Below, piece after piece: positions 19,615 to 28,405 of a DNA stretch of 43,547 bases. The position numbers and the translations under genes were made by a program. Source of the DNA: Bacillota bacterium (GTDB lineage Bacteria; Bacillota; Sulfobacillia; RBS10-35; JAJYVN01); the NCBI GenBank assembly GCA_021806565.1, contig JAJZXK010000017.1:1-43547 (forward strand), given 5' to 3'. The notes below the pieces were generated by a model that made no database searches, was not told the DNA's origin, and was given only the letters and a program-made list of their open reading frames with translations. Position 1 is the first letter of the stretch. Every line of letters starts with the position of its first letter.

Positions 19615-21868
19615 ACAGCGGGGGCTGGCCCCGGTCTGGACCCAGGTCGGCTTGACGGCGGCAGAGTATCGGGACATCTGCGCCCGCCTCGGCAGGGAGC
19701 CCAACGACGTGGAACTGGGTATGTTCGGCGCCATGTGGTCCGAGCACTGCTCCTACAAGTCCTCGCGCGCCTTCCTGGGGCGCCTGCCCACCGAGGGGCC
19801 GCAGGTGTTGGTCGGCCCGGGCGAAAACGCCGGGGTGCTCGACCTGGGGGACGGCCACGCGGTCGCGTTGCGCATGGAGTCGCACAACCATCCTTCGGCG
19901 GTCGAGCCGTTCCAGGGCGCCGCGACCGGCGTGGGCGGCATCCTGCGCGACATCTTCACCATGGGGGCTCGTCCCGTCGCCCTGCTGGACGGGCTACGCT
20001 TCGGCCTGCCCGACGGCGAGCGCAACCGCTACCTGGCGGCGCGGGTGACCGAGGGCATCGCCCATTACGGCAACTGCGTCGGCGTGCCGACTGTGGGCGG
20101 CGAGACGGCCTTCGATCCGGCGTACGAAGGGAACCCGCTCGTCAACGTCCTGTGCGTCGGTTACCTCGAGACGCGTCACCTGCAGCGGGGCGCGGCGCCC
20201 GGCCCGGGCAACGCCGTGCTGCTCATCGGCAACCGCACCGGGCGGGACGGCATCCACGGGGCGAGCCTGCTGGCCTCGCGTACCTTCGCGACGGAGGCCT
20301 CCGGTCTCCGGCCGGCGGTGCAGGTCGGGGATCCGTTCGTCGGTAAGCTGCTGATCGAGGCGTCGCTTGAGCTCGCCACCCGCGGCCTGCTGCGGGGCCT
20401 CAACGACCTGGGCGCGGCCGGCATCACCTCCGCGGCGGCCGAGACGGCGGGCCGGGCGGGCACCGGCGTCGTGCTCGACATCGAGGCGGTGCCCTGCCGG
20501 GAGGAGGGCATGACCCCCTATGAGGTGATGCTCTCCGAGTCACAGGAACGGATGCTGGCCGTGGCGGCCCCGAATGACGTCGCGGCGGTGGAGGCGGTGT
20601 GCCGGCACTTCGGGTTGCAGTGCGCCCGCATCGGCAGCGTCAGCGACGACGGCCGCTTGCGGGTGCGGTGGCACGGCGAGGTCGTCGCCGACATCCCCGC
20701 GGCCGCCCTCAGCCACGGGGCGCCGCGCTACCGACGGCGGCAGATCCGGCCGGCCGCCGCCACGGCCTGGTCGCCAGGGCCCCGCCGGCCGGATCTGCGT
20801 CCGGGCGATGTCGCGCCGACGCTGCTGGCGCTCTTGGCCCGACCGACGATCGCCAGCAAGGCCTGGCTATATCGGCAATACGATCATCAGGTGCAGACCA
20901 ACACGGTGCTGCCGCCGGGCCGGGGCGACGCCGCCGTGCTGCGCCACCGCCCGACCGGACGGGGCATCGCCCTGTCGCTGGACATGGGCGGGCGGCTGTG
21001 CGCCCTGGATCCCTATACCGGCGCCGCGCTGGTGGTGGCCGAGGCGGCGCGCAACGTGGCCTGTGCCGGGGGGCGGCCGCTGGGCATCACCAACTGCCTC
21101 AACTTCCCCAATCCGGAGCGGCCCACGGTGATGGGTGCCTTCGTGCGCACGATCGACGGGATGGCCGCGGCCTGCCGGCGTCTGGTCATCCCGGTCACCG
21201 GGGGCAACGTCAGCCTGTATAACGAGACCGCCGGCCGGGCCATCCATCCGACCCCGGCCGTCGGGATGCTGGGCGTGCTGGCCGACGCCGGCGCGGCGCG
21301 CGGCAGCGGGCCGGCGGCCGCCGGCCAGGTGGTCTGCCTGCTGGGCCCGGCGGGCCGGGCGCGCCTCGACGGTTCGGAGTATCAGGTGATGCGCTTCGGC
21401 CGCAGCGCCGGGCGGCCGCTGGCTCCGCAGTGGGCGGTGGAGCGGGCCCTGCTTTCGGTGTTGGGGGATGCGGACCTGGGGTTGGCCTCGGCCCACGACG
21501 CGGCGGAGGGCGGACTCGCGGTGGCCCTGGCCGAGTGCGTGCTGACGGCCGACGGGACGGTCGGCCTGGATGTGGACCTGCCCGCCCCGCGCGGTCAGGG
21601 GACCGCTCTCCGACTGGACAGCCTGCTGTTTGGTGAAGGCCCGGGCCGCGTCGTCGTCACCCTGGCCGAGGACGCGCTAGCCGGGCTGCTTGAGCGGTGT
21701 GCCCTTGAGGCCCTGGCCTGCCGCCGTATTGGTCGCACGGTTCCAGGCGGCGCGCGGCTGCGGCTGGCGGTCGGCGGGCGCGTCCTTTGCGATCTGGGCG
21801 GGGACGAGCTCGGTGTGTGGAAGGGGGCCGTGGGGGCATGGCTGGACGGTCAGCCGGCGGGCGGTTGA
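19607..21868 (+). CDS. purL: Phosphoribosylformylglycinamidine synthase subunit PurL
   Basis: ATP-dependent synthetase that forms FGAM from FGAR. At 753 residues it is the small PurL type that needs PurS and PurQ, not the 1300-residue fused type. Two AIR-synthase-like halves are visible: MFGAMWSEHCSYKSSR, ESHNHPSAVEPFQGAATGVGG, LNDLGAAGITSAAAE and LSESQERMLAVA in the first, and GAALVVAEAARNVACAGG, TGGNVSLYNET and SAHDAAEGGLAVALAE in the second. GTG 19607 overlaps the purQ stop; its own end overlaps purF by about 30 nt. Confidence 0.97.
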   Translation: MAEQRGLAPVWTQVGLTAAEYRDICARLGREPNDVELGMFGAMWSEHCSYKSSRAFLGRLPTEGPQVLVGPGENAGVLDLGDGHAVALRMESHNHPSAVEPFQGAATGVGGILRDIFTMGARPVALLDGLRFGLPDGERNRYLAARVTEGIAHYGNCVGVPTVGGETAFDPAYEGNPLVNVLCVGYLETRHLQRGAAPGPGNAVLLIGNRTGRDGIHGASLLASRTFATEASGLRPAVQVGDPFVGKLLIEASLELATRGLLRGLNDLGAAGITSAAAETAGRAGTGVVLDIEAVPCREEGMTPYEVMLSESQERMLAVAAPNDVAAVEAVCRHFGLQCARIGSVSDDGRLRVRWHGEVVADIPAAALSHGAPRYRRRQIRPAAATAWSPGPRRPDLRPGDVAPTLLALLARPTIASKAWLYRQYDHQVQTNTVLPPGRGDAAVLRHRPTGRGIALSLDMGGRLCALDPYTGAALVVAEAARNVACAGGRPLGITNCLNFPNPERPTVMGAFVRTIDGMAAACRRLVIPVTGGNVSLYNETAGRAIHPTPAVGMLGVLADAGAARGSGPAAAGQVVCLLGPAGRARLDGSEYQVMRFGRSAGRPLAPQWAVERALLSVLGDADLGLASAHDAAEGGLAVALAECVLTADGTVGLDVDLPAPRGQGTALRLDSLLFGEGPGRVVVTLAEDALAGLLERCALEALACRRIGRTVPGGARLRLAVGGRVLCDLGGDELGVWKGAVGAWLDGQPAGG

Positions 21869-23280
21869 AACCGGGCGTGCCCTTGGAGGGCATCCGGCAC
21901 GCGTGCGGCGTGTTCGCGGTTTACGGGCATCCGGATCCTGTCCGCCTGACGTACTACGCCCTGTTCGCGCTGCAGCACCGCGGCCAGGAGGCGGCCGGCA
22001 TCGCGGCGGGAGACGGGCGGCGCCTGGAGGTCCGCCGGGGTCCGGGCCTGGTCGGCGACGCCCTGCGCGCTTCGGACCTCGAGGCCCTGGACGCCCTGAG
22101 GCCCAACCTCGCCGTGGGGCACGTGCGCTACGCGACGACCGGTGCGAGTGTGGCGGGCAACGCCCAGCCGCTACTCCTGCACTACCGGCTCGGCACGGTG
22201 GCCATCGCCCACAACGGCAATCTGACCAACGCCGCCAGCCTGCGGGCCGAATGCGAGGCGGCCGGCTCCATCTTTCAGACGACCACGGACACCGAGATCC
22301 TGGCGCACCTGATGGCCCGGTCCGACGCGCGGGACGTCGGCACCGCCCTGGCCGCCGCTCTGGCGCGGGTCGAGGGTGCCTACAGCCTGGCGGTCGCCTC
22401 TCCGGACCGCATCTGGCTCTGCCGCGACCCGCATGGCATCCGGCCTATGGTGCTCGGCCAACTCGACGGGGCGCTGGTGGCGGCCTCCGAGTCGTGCGCC
22501 CTGGACGCCATCGGCGCCACCCCGTTGCGCTCGCTGCAGCCGGGGGAGGTGGCCGAGTTCAGCCGGACGGGGTTGCGCACGGTGCGCCGGGTGTCCAGTC
22601 CAGGCGGCCGCCTCTGCCTCTTCGAGTTCGTCTATCTGGCGCGGCCGGACAGCGAACTGCAGGGCCACAACGTCCACCTGGTGCGCAAGGAGATGGGGCG
22701 CCGGCTCGCACTGGCGGCACCGGTCGCGGCCGACGTCGTGGTGGGTGTGCCCGATTCGGGCATCTCCGCGGCGGTGGGCTACGCCGAGCAGACCAAGATC
22801 CCCTATGAGTTGGGGCTGATCAAGAACCGCTACGTGGGGCGGACCTTCATCCAGCCCAGTCAGGACCTGCGCGAGGTGGCGGTACGCATGAAGCTCAACG
22901 CTGTGCCGTCCGTGCTCTCGGGCCGGCGGGTGGTGCTGGTCGAGGACTCTGTGGTCCGCGGCACGACCTCGCGCCATCTGATCGGTTTGGTCCGGCGCGC
23001 AGGGGCCGTCGAGGTCCACCTGCGTGTGGCGTCGCCGACCTTCGTCCACCCCTGCTACTACGGCATCGACATCCCGACGCGGCAGGAGCTCCTCGCCCCG
23101 GGTCGCAGCCCCGCGGAGATGGCCGAACTGGTCGGCGCGGACAGTCTGGCGTTCTTGGACCTGTCTGACGCCGAACAGGCCGCGGGCGGCGGCGGCTTTT
23201 GCACCGCCTGCTTCGACGGCCGCTATCCTGTGGAGCCCCGCGACGCGGTGGGCGGTGCCTGCGGCGGGCCGCGGCCATGA
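21838..23280 (+). CDS. purF: Amidophosphoribosyltransferase (PurF) with Fe-S type cysteines
   Basis: Catalyses the first committed step of purine synthesis, PRPP plus glutamine to phosphoribosylamine. 480 residues. The N-terminal Ntn glutaminase nucleophile is the Cys of ACGVFAVYGH (residue 23), so a 22-residue propeptide must be removed. It is preceded by His-Ala rather than the more common acidic pair. The PRPP loop is VVLVEDSVVRGTTSR. Cysteines equivalent to the 4Fe-4S ligands of the Bacillus enzyme are kept in LCLFEFVYLARPDS, HPCYYGID and FCTACFDG. ATG 21838 lies inside the end of purL. The gene is followed by IS relics that separate it from purM. Confidence 0.95.
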   Translation: MAGRSAGGRLKPGVPLEGIRHACGVFAVYGHPDPVRLTYYALFALQHRGQEAAGIAAGDGRRLEVRRGPGLVGDALRASDLEALDALRPNLAVGHVRYATTGASVAGNAQPLLLHYRLGTVAIAHNGNLTNAASLRAECEAAGSIFQTTTDTEILAHLMARSDARDVGTALAAALARVEGAYSLAVASPDRIWLCRDPHGIRPMVLGQLDGALVAASESCALDAIGATPLRSLQPGEVAEFSRTGLRTVRRVSSPGGRLCLFEFVYLARPDSELQGHNVHLVRKEMGRRLALAAPVAADVVVGVPDSGISAAVGYAEQTKIPYELGLIKNRYVGRTFIQPSQDLREVAVRMKLNAVPSVLSGRRVVLVEDSVVRGTTSRHLIGLVRRAGAVEVHLRVASPTFVHPCYYGIDIPTRQELLAPGRSPAEMAELVGADSLAFLDLSDAEQAAGGGGFCTACFDGRYPVEPRDAVGGACGGPRP

Positions 23281-23300
23281 CCAGGGCGGCGCGGCGCAGG

Positions 23301-23326
23301 CCCCTGGTTTCAGCCAAGGGGATGAG
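23301..23326 (+). repeat. Degenerate IS605 right-end-like hairpin next to purF
   Basis: CCCCTGGTTTCAGCCAAGGGG followed by ATGAG aligns with the intact right end at 23848 at most positions and can still fold (CCCC.GG with CC..GGGG around a short loop). It may be the leftover end of an older insertion at the same site. The similarity was judged by eye. Confidence 0.45.
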
Positions 23327-23349
23327 CCGATCGGTCAACGGCAGAGAAG

Positions 23350-23860
23350 GTGGGAAAGGAGCGGCGGTTGCGCCAGGACGAGCAGCGGCTGGCCAAGGCG
23401 CAACGGCGTTCGGCCCGCAGGCGGAAGGGCTCACGCCATCGCGCCCAAGCTTGAGTGAAGGTGGCGCGCCATGCCCGCGTGGTCGACCGGCGCGGGGACT
23501 GCACGCACAAGCCCACCACGCGCATCCTCCGCAAAAACCAAGTGGTGTGTGCCGAGGGCTTGAACGTGGAGGGCATGCTGGCGCATCCGCCGCTGGCCAA
23601 GAGCATCCTGGACGTGGGCTGGGGCGAACCGCCGCGGCAGCTCGAATACAAGGCACGGTGGTACGGCCGCACCTTTGTCCGAATCGACCGCTTCCACTCC
23701 GGCAGCAAGCGGTGCCATGCCTGTGGGCACACCGTGGCGGTGTTGCCGCTTGCAGCGCGGCATTGGCAGTGCCCTGAGTGTGGTGCTGCCCTGGACCGGG
23801 ACGTGAACCGGCGAAGCAGGAAGCCCCGCTGAGCGATCATCGGGAATCCCCCGGCTTTAG
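23350..23860 (+). pseudogene. tnpB: IS605-type TnpB remnant: C-terminal half, inside the pur operon
   Basis: The central and C-terminal TnpB sequence is kept: RLRQDEQRLAKAQRR, an in-frame TGA at 23452-23454, then VKVARHARVVDRRGD, QVVCAEGLNVEGM with a RuvC glutamate, WYGRTFVRIDRFHSGSKRC, and the zinc ribbon CHACGH..CPECGAALDRDVN with the last catalytic Asp. After that a frameshift and deletion remove about 30 residues. The tail KQEAP is in one frame and the final GIPRL-stop in another (stop 23858-23860). The N-terminal half with the first RuvC Asp is gone. Together with the stop this makes it non-functional. It lies between purF and purM on the operon strand. Confidence 0.85.
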
Positions 23861-23868
23861 CCGTGGGG
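23848..23868 (+). repeat. Right-end hairpin of the IS605-type element, copy 2
   Basis: CCCCCGGCTTTAGCCGTGGGG folds into a stem with a TTTA loop and contains the tnpB stop codon. It is followed by AGGAGGTCAAC and, 29 nt after the hairpin, the purM ATG. Nearly identical to 934-955. Confidence 0.75.
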
Positions 23869-23897
23869 AGGAGGTCAACCGAGCGGAGGGATGGCGG

Positions 23898-24950
23898 ATG
23901 GGCGACAGGGAGCGGACGGACGTGAAAGCGGCGGGGGGAGCGGGGGGGGCTGATCGGGCGGATACGGCCGCCGCCTACCGCGGCGCGGGGGTGGATTTGG
24001 ACGCGCACGCCGCGCTCATGCGCCGCCTCGGTCCGCTGGCTGCCACGACGGCGCGCCCCTGGTCGCTGGGCGGCGTCGGGCTGTTCGCGGGCGCATTCGC
24101 ACTGCCGGGCGGGATGGACGACCCCGTGCTGGTCGCCAGCACGGACTCGGTCGGCAGCAAGGTGCTCTTGGCGTCGGCCTGCGGCCGCTTCCGCGAGGTC
24201 GGGGAGGACATCGTCGTCCACTGCGCCAACGACGTCGCGACGAGCGGGGCGCGGCCGCTGGCCTTCCTCGATTACCTCGCGGTACAGCGCCTGGACGCGG
24301 ACGTCGCCCTGGAATGCCTGGAGGGCGTGGCGGACGCCTGCCGTCGGGCCGGCTGCGGACTGGTGGGCGGGGAGACGGCGCAGTTGGCGGAGGTGTATCG
24401 GGAGGGTGCCTGGGACCTGGCCGGCACCCTGATCGGCGTCGTGGAGCGCGGCCGGCTGGTCCGGCCCTGCGGCGAGCCCGGTGACGTGGTGGTGGGCCTG
24501 CCGAGTTCCGGGCTGCACACCAACGGGTTTTCGCTGGTGCGCCGCATCCTGGAGCGGACGGGCACCGACCCGCGGCGGCACGCCGACACGCTCCTGGCCG
24601 TCTCGGCGCTGTATAGCGAGGACGTCGCGCGGGTGTGCGCCTCGGGGGCGACGGTGCGCGGCATGGCCCACATCACCGGCGGCGGGCTGCCGGGCAACCT
24701 GGACCGGGCGCTTGGCCCCGGGGTGGACGCGCATCTGGACGAACGGAGTTGGACTCGGCCGGCGGTGTTCGACTGGCTGGCCGAACTCGGTGGCATCGCG
24801 GCCGAGGAGATGCGGCGCGTCTTCAACCTCGGCATCGGCTTCTGCCTGATCGTTCCGGCCTCTGAGGCGGAGGCGGTCTGCGCCCTGCTGACCGGGGCGC
24901 GGAGGATCGGACGGCTTGCGGCGGGCGAGGGGCGGGTGCGCTTTCGGTGA
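23898..24950 (+). CDS. purM: Phosphoribosylformylglycinamidine cyclo-ligase (AIR synthase)
   Basis: Closes the imidazole ring to form AIR using ATP. 350 residues. Blocks: AAAYRGAGVDLDAH at the N-terminus, LVASTDSVGSKVLLA, VHCANDVATSGARPLAFLDYLA, CGLVGGETAQLAEVY, GLPSSGLHTNGFSLVR and MAHITGGGLPGNLDRAL. Start ATG 23898 with GCGGAGGG 7 nt upstream, close behind the IS end. The N-terminus has a short glycine-rich, unconserved stretch before the fold. The 3' end overlaps purN (GTGA). Confidence 0.96.
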   Translation: MGDRERTDVKAAGGAGGADRADTAAAYRGAGVDLDAHAALMRRLGPLAATTARPWSLGGVGLFAGAFALPGGMDDPVLVASTDSVGSKVLLASACGRFREVGEDIVVHCANDVATSGARPLAFLDYLAVQRLDADVALECLEGVADACRRAGCGLVGGETAQLAEVYREGAWDLAGTLIGVVERGRLVRPCGEPGDVVVGLPSSGLHTNGFSLVRRILERTGTDPRRHADTLLAVSALYSEDVARVCASGATVRGMAHITGGGLPGNLDRALGPGVDAHLDERSWTRPAVFDWLAELGGIAAEEMRRVFNLGIGFCLIVPASEAEAVCALLTGARRIGRLAAGEGRVRFR

Positions 24951-25597
24951 GCGTACTGCGCGTGGCGGTGTTGGTCTCAGGTGGCGGCACGAACCTGCAG
25001 GCGTTGCTGGATGCGGCCGCCGCAGGCGATCTGCCGGCGCGGATCGTCCGGGTGGTGTCCGACCGGCGTTCAGCGGTTGCGCTGGAGCGGGCCCGCGGGG
25101 CGGGCGTGCCCACGCGCGTTGTGCGGCCGCGGGACTTCGCGGAACGGGCGGGGTTCGATGCGGCCCTCGCGGCGGCCCTGGCGGAGTCTGGCGCGGACCT
25201 GGTGGTGCACGCCGGGTTCATGCGCATCGTCGGCCCGGCCTACCTCGCCGCCTGGAGCGGGCGCTGCGTCAACGTGCACCCGTCGCTGCTGCCGGCGTTC
25301 CCAGGGCTGGACGCGCCGCGGCAGGCTTTGGAGTACGGGGTCCGGTACAGCGGTTGTACGGTACACTTCGTGGACGAAGGGGTGGACACGGGGCCGGTGA
25401 TCCTGCAGGAGCCGGTGCCCGTGCACCCCGATGACACGCCGGAGACGCTGCACCGCCGCATCCAGCAGGCGGAGTGGCGGCTGTTGCCCGCGGCGGTGCG
25501 GCTGATCGCGCAGGGGCGCCTGCGCTTGGAGGGGCGGCGGGTGCACATCCTGCCGCCGACGGAGACGGGGGAGGATGTGGGTTGCCAAGGGCGCTGA
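24947..25597 (+). CDS. purN: Phosphoribosylglycinamide formyltransferase
   Basis: Transfers a formyl group from 10-formyl-THF to GAR. 216 residues. N-terminal VLVSGGGTNLQALLDA binds the ribose phosphate; catalytic Asn-His in VNVHPSLLPAFPG and Asp in VHFVDEGVDTGPVILQE are present. GTG start overlaps the purM stop by 4 nt and the end overlaps purH by 16 nt. Confidence 0.95.
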   Translation: MSVLRVAVLVSGGGTNLQALLDAAAAGDLPARIVRVVSDRRSAVALERARGAGVPTRVVRPRDFAERAGFDAALAAALAESGADLVVHAGFMRIVGPAYLAAWSGRCVNVHPSLLPAFPGLDAPRQALEYGVRYSGCTVHFVDEGVDTGPVILQEPVPVHPDDTPETLHRRIQQAEWRLLPAAVRLIAQGRLRLEGRRVHILPPTETGEDVGCQGR

Positions 25598-27111
25598 TTT
25601 CGGTTTCGGATAAGGCCGGCCTGGTGCCGTTCGCCCAGGGCTTGACCGAGCTCGGCTGGGAACTGTTCGCTTCCGGCGGGACGCAGGCGGCGCTCGTGGA
25701 CGCGGGCGTGGCGGTGCGCGGCGTCGAGGACCTGGGCGGCATCGCCGAGGTCTTGGGCGGCCGCGTCAAGACGCTGCAGCCCCAGATCCATGCCGCGATC
25801 CTGGCGCGGCCGGACCGGCCGGAGGACGTCGCCGACCTGCGGCGGCTGGGGGCGGAGCCGTTCGGCCTGGTGGTCGTCAACCTCTACCCCTTCCGCCAGC
25901 GGCCGGGGATCGAGACGATCGACATCGGCGGGGTGGCGCTGCTGCGGGCCGCCGCCAAGAACCACGCGCACGTGAGCGCCGTGTGCCGTCCGGCCGACTA
26001 CGACGTGGTGCTGCGCGAGTTGCGCGCGGGAGGCGTGCGGCCCGAGACGCGCCAGCGCCTGGCGCTGGCGGCCTTCCGGCATACCGCCACCTATGACGCG
26101 GCCATCGCCGCCTGGCTGGCTGGCGGTCAGCCGCTGGGCGATCTGCAGGGGGATGCCCCCAACTTCCCGGCGGAACTGCCGCTGGCCTACGTCCGGGCGA
26201 TGGACCTGCGCTATGGCGAGAATCCCCACCAGCGCGGGGCGCTGTATCGGGACGCGCTGGGCGGGGCGCCCGGGTTGGTGGACGCCAAGCAACTGCAGGG
26301 CAAGGAACTCTCATACAACAACCTGATGGACGCCGACGCCGCCTGGGACCTGGTGTGGCGCTTCGCCGAGCCGGCCGTGGTGGCCGTCAAGCACGCGGGG
26401 CCCTGCGGCGTGGCCCTGGGGACGAACGCGTCCGAGGCCTTCCGCCGAGCGCGCGAGGCCGACCCGGTTTCCATCTTCGGCGGGGTCGTCGCCTGGAACC
26501 GGCCGCTCGACGCGGAAACGGCCGCGGCGCTGGGGGACCTCTTTCTGGAGGTGCTCATCGCCCCCGAGGTGACCGCCGAGGCGGCGGCCGCGCTGAAGGC
26601 GAAAAAGAACCTGCGCGTCCTGACCTGCCCGGCACCACGGGCGGACCGGCCGCTGGACTACCGCTTGCGCCGCATCTCCGGCGGTGTCCTGGTGCAGGAC
26701 GAGGACCGGGTGGCGGCCGATGTCGCCGCCTGGAAGGTGGTGACGCGGCGGGCGCCGACGGCGGCGGAACTGCGCGACCTGGCCTTCGCCTGGGAGGTGG
26801 TGCGCGCGGTGGGCAGCAACGCCGTCGTGGTGGCCTCCAGGGGACAGACCCTCGGCGTGGGCGGCGGCCAGCCCAACCGCATCGATCCGGCGCGCGCCGC
26901 GCTGGCGCAGGCAGGGGAACGGGTGCGGGGGGCGGTGCTGGCATCGGACGGCTTCTTCCCGTTCGGCGATGTCGCGACCGCCGCGGCCGCCGCCGGGATC
27001 ACCGCGATCGTCCAGCCCGGGGGCAGCGTTCGGGACTCTGATTCCATCCAGGCGTGCGACGGTGCGGGCCTGGCGATGGTGGTCACGGGGATCCGCCACT
27101 TCCGCCACTGA
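25582..27111 (+). CDS. purH: Bifunctional AICAR formyltransferase / IMP cyclohydrolase
   Basis: Last two steps to IMP. 509 residues. The N-terminal MGS-like cyclohydrolase domain (to about residue 195) shows ALISVSDKAGLVPFA, LFASGGTQAAL, GGRVKTLQPQIHA, VVVNLYPF and IDIGGVALLRAAAKNH. The formyltransferase domain has MDLRYGENPHQ, KELSYNNLMDADAAW, VKHAGPCGVALG (often KHxNPCG), GSNAVVVA and SDGFFPFGD. The TTG at 25582, 7 nt after GGGGGAGG, gives the natural N-terminus. It overlaps purN. purD follows 19 nt after the stop. Confidence 0.96.
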   Translation: MPRALISVSDKAGLVPFAQGLTELGWELFASGGTQAALVDAGVAVRGVEDLGGIAEVLGGRVKTLQPQIHAAILARPDRPEDVADLRRLGAEPFGLVVVNLYPFRQRPGIETIDIGGVALLRAAAKNHAHVSAVCRPADYDVVLRELRAGGVRPETRQRLALAAFRHTATYDAAIAAWLAGGQPLGDLQGDAPNFPAELPLAYVRAMDLRYGENPHQRGALYRDALGGAPGLVDAKQLQGKELSYNNLMDADAAWDLVWRFAEPAVVAVKHAGPCGVALGTNASEAFRRAREADPVSIFGGVVAWNRPLDAETAAALGDLFLEVLIAPEVTAEAAAALKAKKNLRVLTCPAPRADRPLDYRLRRISGGVLVQDEDRVAADVAAWKVVTRRAPTAAELRDLAFAWEVVRAVGSNAVVVASRGQTLGVGGGQPNRIDPARAALAQAGERVRGAVLASDGFFPFGDVATAAAAAGITAIVQPGGSVRDSDSIQACDGAGLAMVVTGIRHFRH

Positions 27112-27130
27112 GTGCCGCGACGGGGGGCAG

Positions 27131-28381
27131 ATGCCGGTGCGCGTCCTGGTGATCGGTGGGGGGGGCCGCGAACACGCCCTGGCGTGGCGGCTGGCGCTGT
27201 GCCCTTCCGTGGAAGATGTCAGCGTGGCGCCCGGCAATCCGGGGATGGGGCAGGTGGCGCGCTGCCGATCGGTGCCGCTCGCGGACCGGGCCCGGCTGAC
27301 GGCGCTTGCCGGGCATGAGCGCGCCGACCTCGTCGTGGTCGGTCCGGAGGAGCCGCTGTGCGCCGGGCTGGCCGACCACCTGCGCTCGGAGGGGCTGGCG
27401 GTCCTCGGACCGTCGGCGGCCGCCGCCCGGATCGAGGGGAGCAAGGCATGGGCGATGGACCTCTGCCACCGCCACGGCCTGCCGGCCCCCCGGTCCCAGG
27501 TCTGCGCGACCCCCGATGAGGCGCTGGAGGTGGCCGCGGCGTGGCCGCTGCCGGCCGTGGTGAAGGCCGACGGCCTGGCCGCCGGCAAAGGGGTCGTGGT
27601 GGCCGCCGAGCGCGCGGAGGTGGTGGAGGCGGCGCGCGCGCTCTCGGCGCGCGGTCCGGTGGTTTTCGAGGAGTTTCTGGAAGGCCGGGAGGTCTCGGCC
27701 TTCGCCTTGTGTGACGGGCGCACCGCCCGCTTCTACGGGGTGGCCCGCGACCACAAGCGCCTGCTTTCCGGCGACCTCGGACCGATGACCGGCGGCATGG
27801 GGGCCTACACCCCGGTGGCGGACGTGGACGCACCGACGCTGGCCGCGATCCGCGACATCCTGGAGCGGGCCGTGGCGGCCCTTGCCGACGAGGGCTGCCC
27901 CTTTGTCGGCTTCCTGTTCGCGGGTCTGATGCTGACCGCCGATGGGCCCCGGGTGCTGGAGTTCAACTGCCGCTTCGGGGATCCCGAGGCGCAGTCGCTT
28001 CTACCACAGATCGGCGGCGATGTGGCCCTGGAGTGGCTGGCGGCGGCCCGGGGCGAACTCGGCGACGGCCAGACCGTGCTACGGCCCGGGGCGTCCTTCG
28101 GCGTGGTCCTCGCCGCGCCCGGCTACCCGGTGGCGCCGCAGTTGGGGGTGCCGATCGCCGGATTGGGGCCGGACGGCCAGATTCCGGGTTATGAAGACGT
28201 GCTCTGCTTTCACGCCGCGACCCGCTGGGACGGACGCTGGCAGACGGCCGGCGGCCGCGTGCTCACCGTGGTCGGCCGCGGCGGCGACCTGGCGCGAGCG
28301 CGCGAACGCGCCTACGCCGCGGTTGAGGCCGTGCGCTTCCCGGGCGCACAGTGGCGACCCGACATGGGCGAAAGGCCCTGA
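27131..28381 (+). CDS. purD: Phosphoribosylamine--glycine ligase
   Basis: Second step of purine synthesis, an ATP-grasp ligase forming GAR. 416 residues. VLVIGGGGREHALAWRL opens the N-terminal domain; LVVVGPEEPLCAGL, VVKADGLAAGKGVVVA (ATP-grasp), DHKRLLSGDLGPMTGGMGAY, VLEFNCRFGDPEAQ (metal ligands) and VLAAPGYP follow. Start ATG behind GGGGGG. It ends the pur operon and is convergent with the dedA-like gene only 24 nt away. purC, purE and purK are not adjacent and must lie elsewhere. Confidence 0.96.
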   Translation: MPVRVLVIGGGGREHALAWRLALCPSVEDVSVAPGNPGMGQVARCRSVPLADRARLTALAGHERADLVVVGPEEPLCAGLADHLRSEGLAVLGPSAAAARIEGSKAWAMDLCHRHGLPAPRSQVCATPDEALEVAAAWPLPAVVKADGLAAGKGVVVAAERAEVVEAARALSARGPVVFEEFLEGREVSAFALCDGRTARFYGVARDHKRLLSGDLGPMTGGMGAYTPVADVDAPTLAAIRDILERAVAALADEGCPFVGFLFAGLMLTADGPRVLEFNCRFGDPEAQSLLPQIGGDVALEWLAAARGELGDGQTVLRPGASFGVVLAAPGYPVAPQLGVPIAGLGPDGQIPGYEDVLCFHAATRWDGRWQTAGGRVLTVVGRGGDLARARERAYAAVEAVRFPGAQWRPDMGERP

Positions 28382-28405
28382 GGTGGCCGCGGGGCGGCGG
28401 GCCGG

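Noticed and set aside
28382-28405. Short inverted repeats between purD and dedA as a terminator
   Set aside because: Only weak GC stems without a T-tract and partly inside the dedA gene; not strong enough to call.
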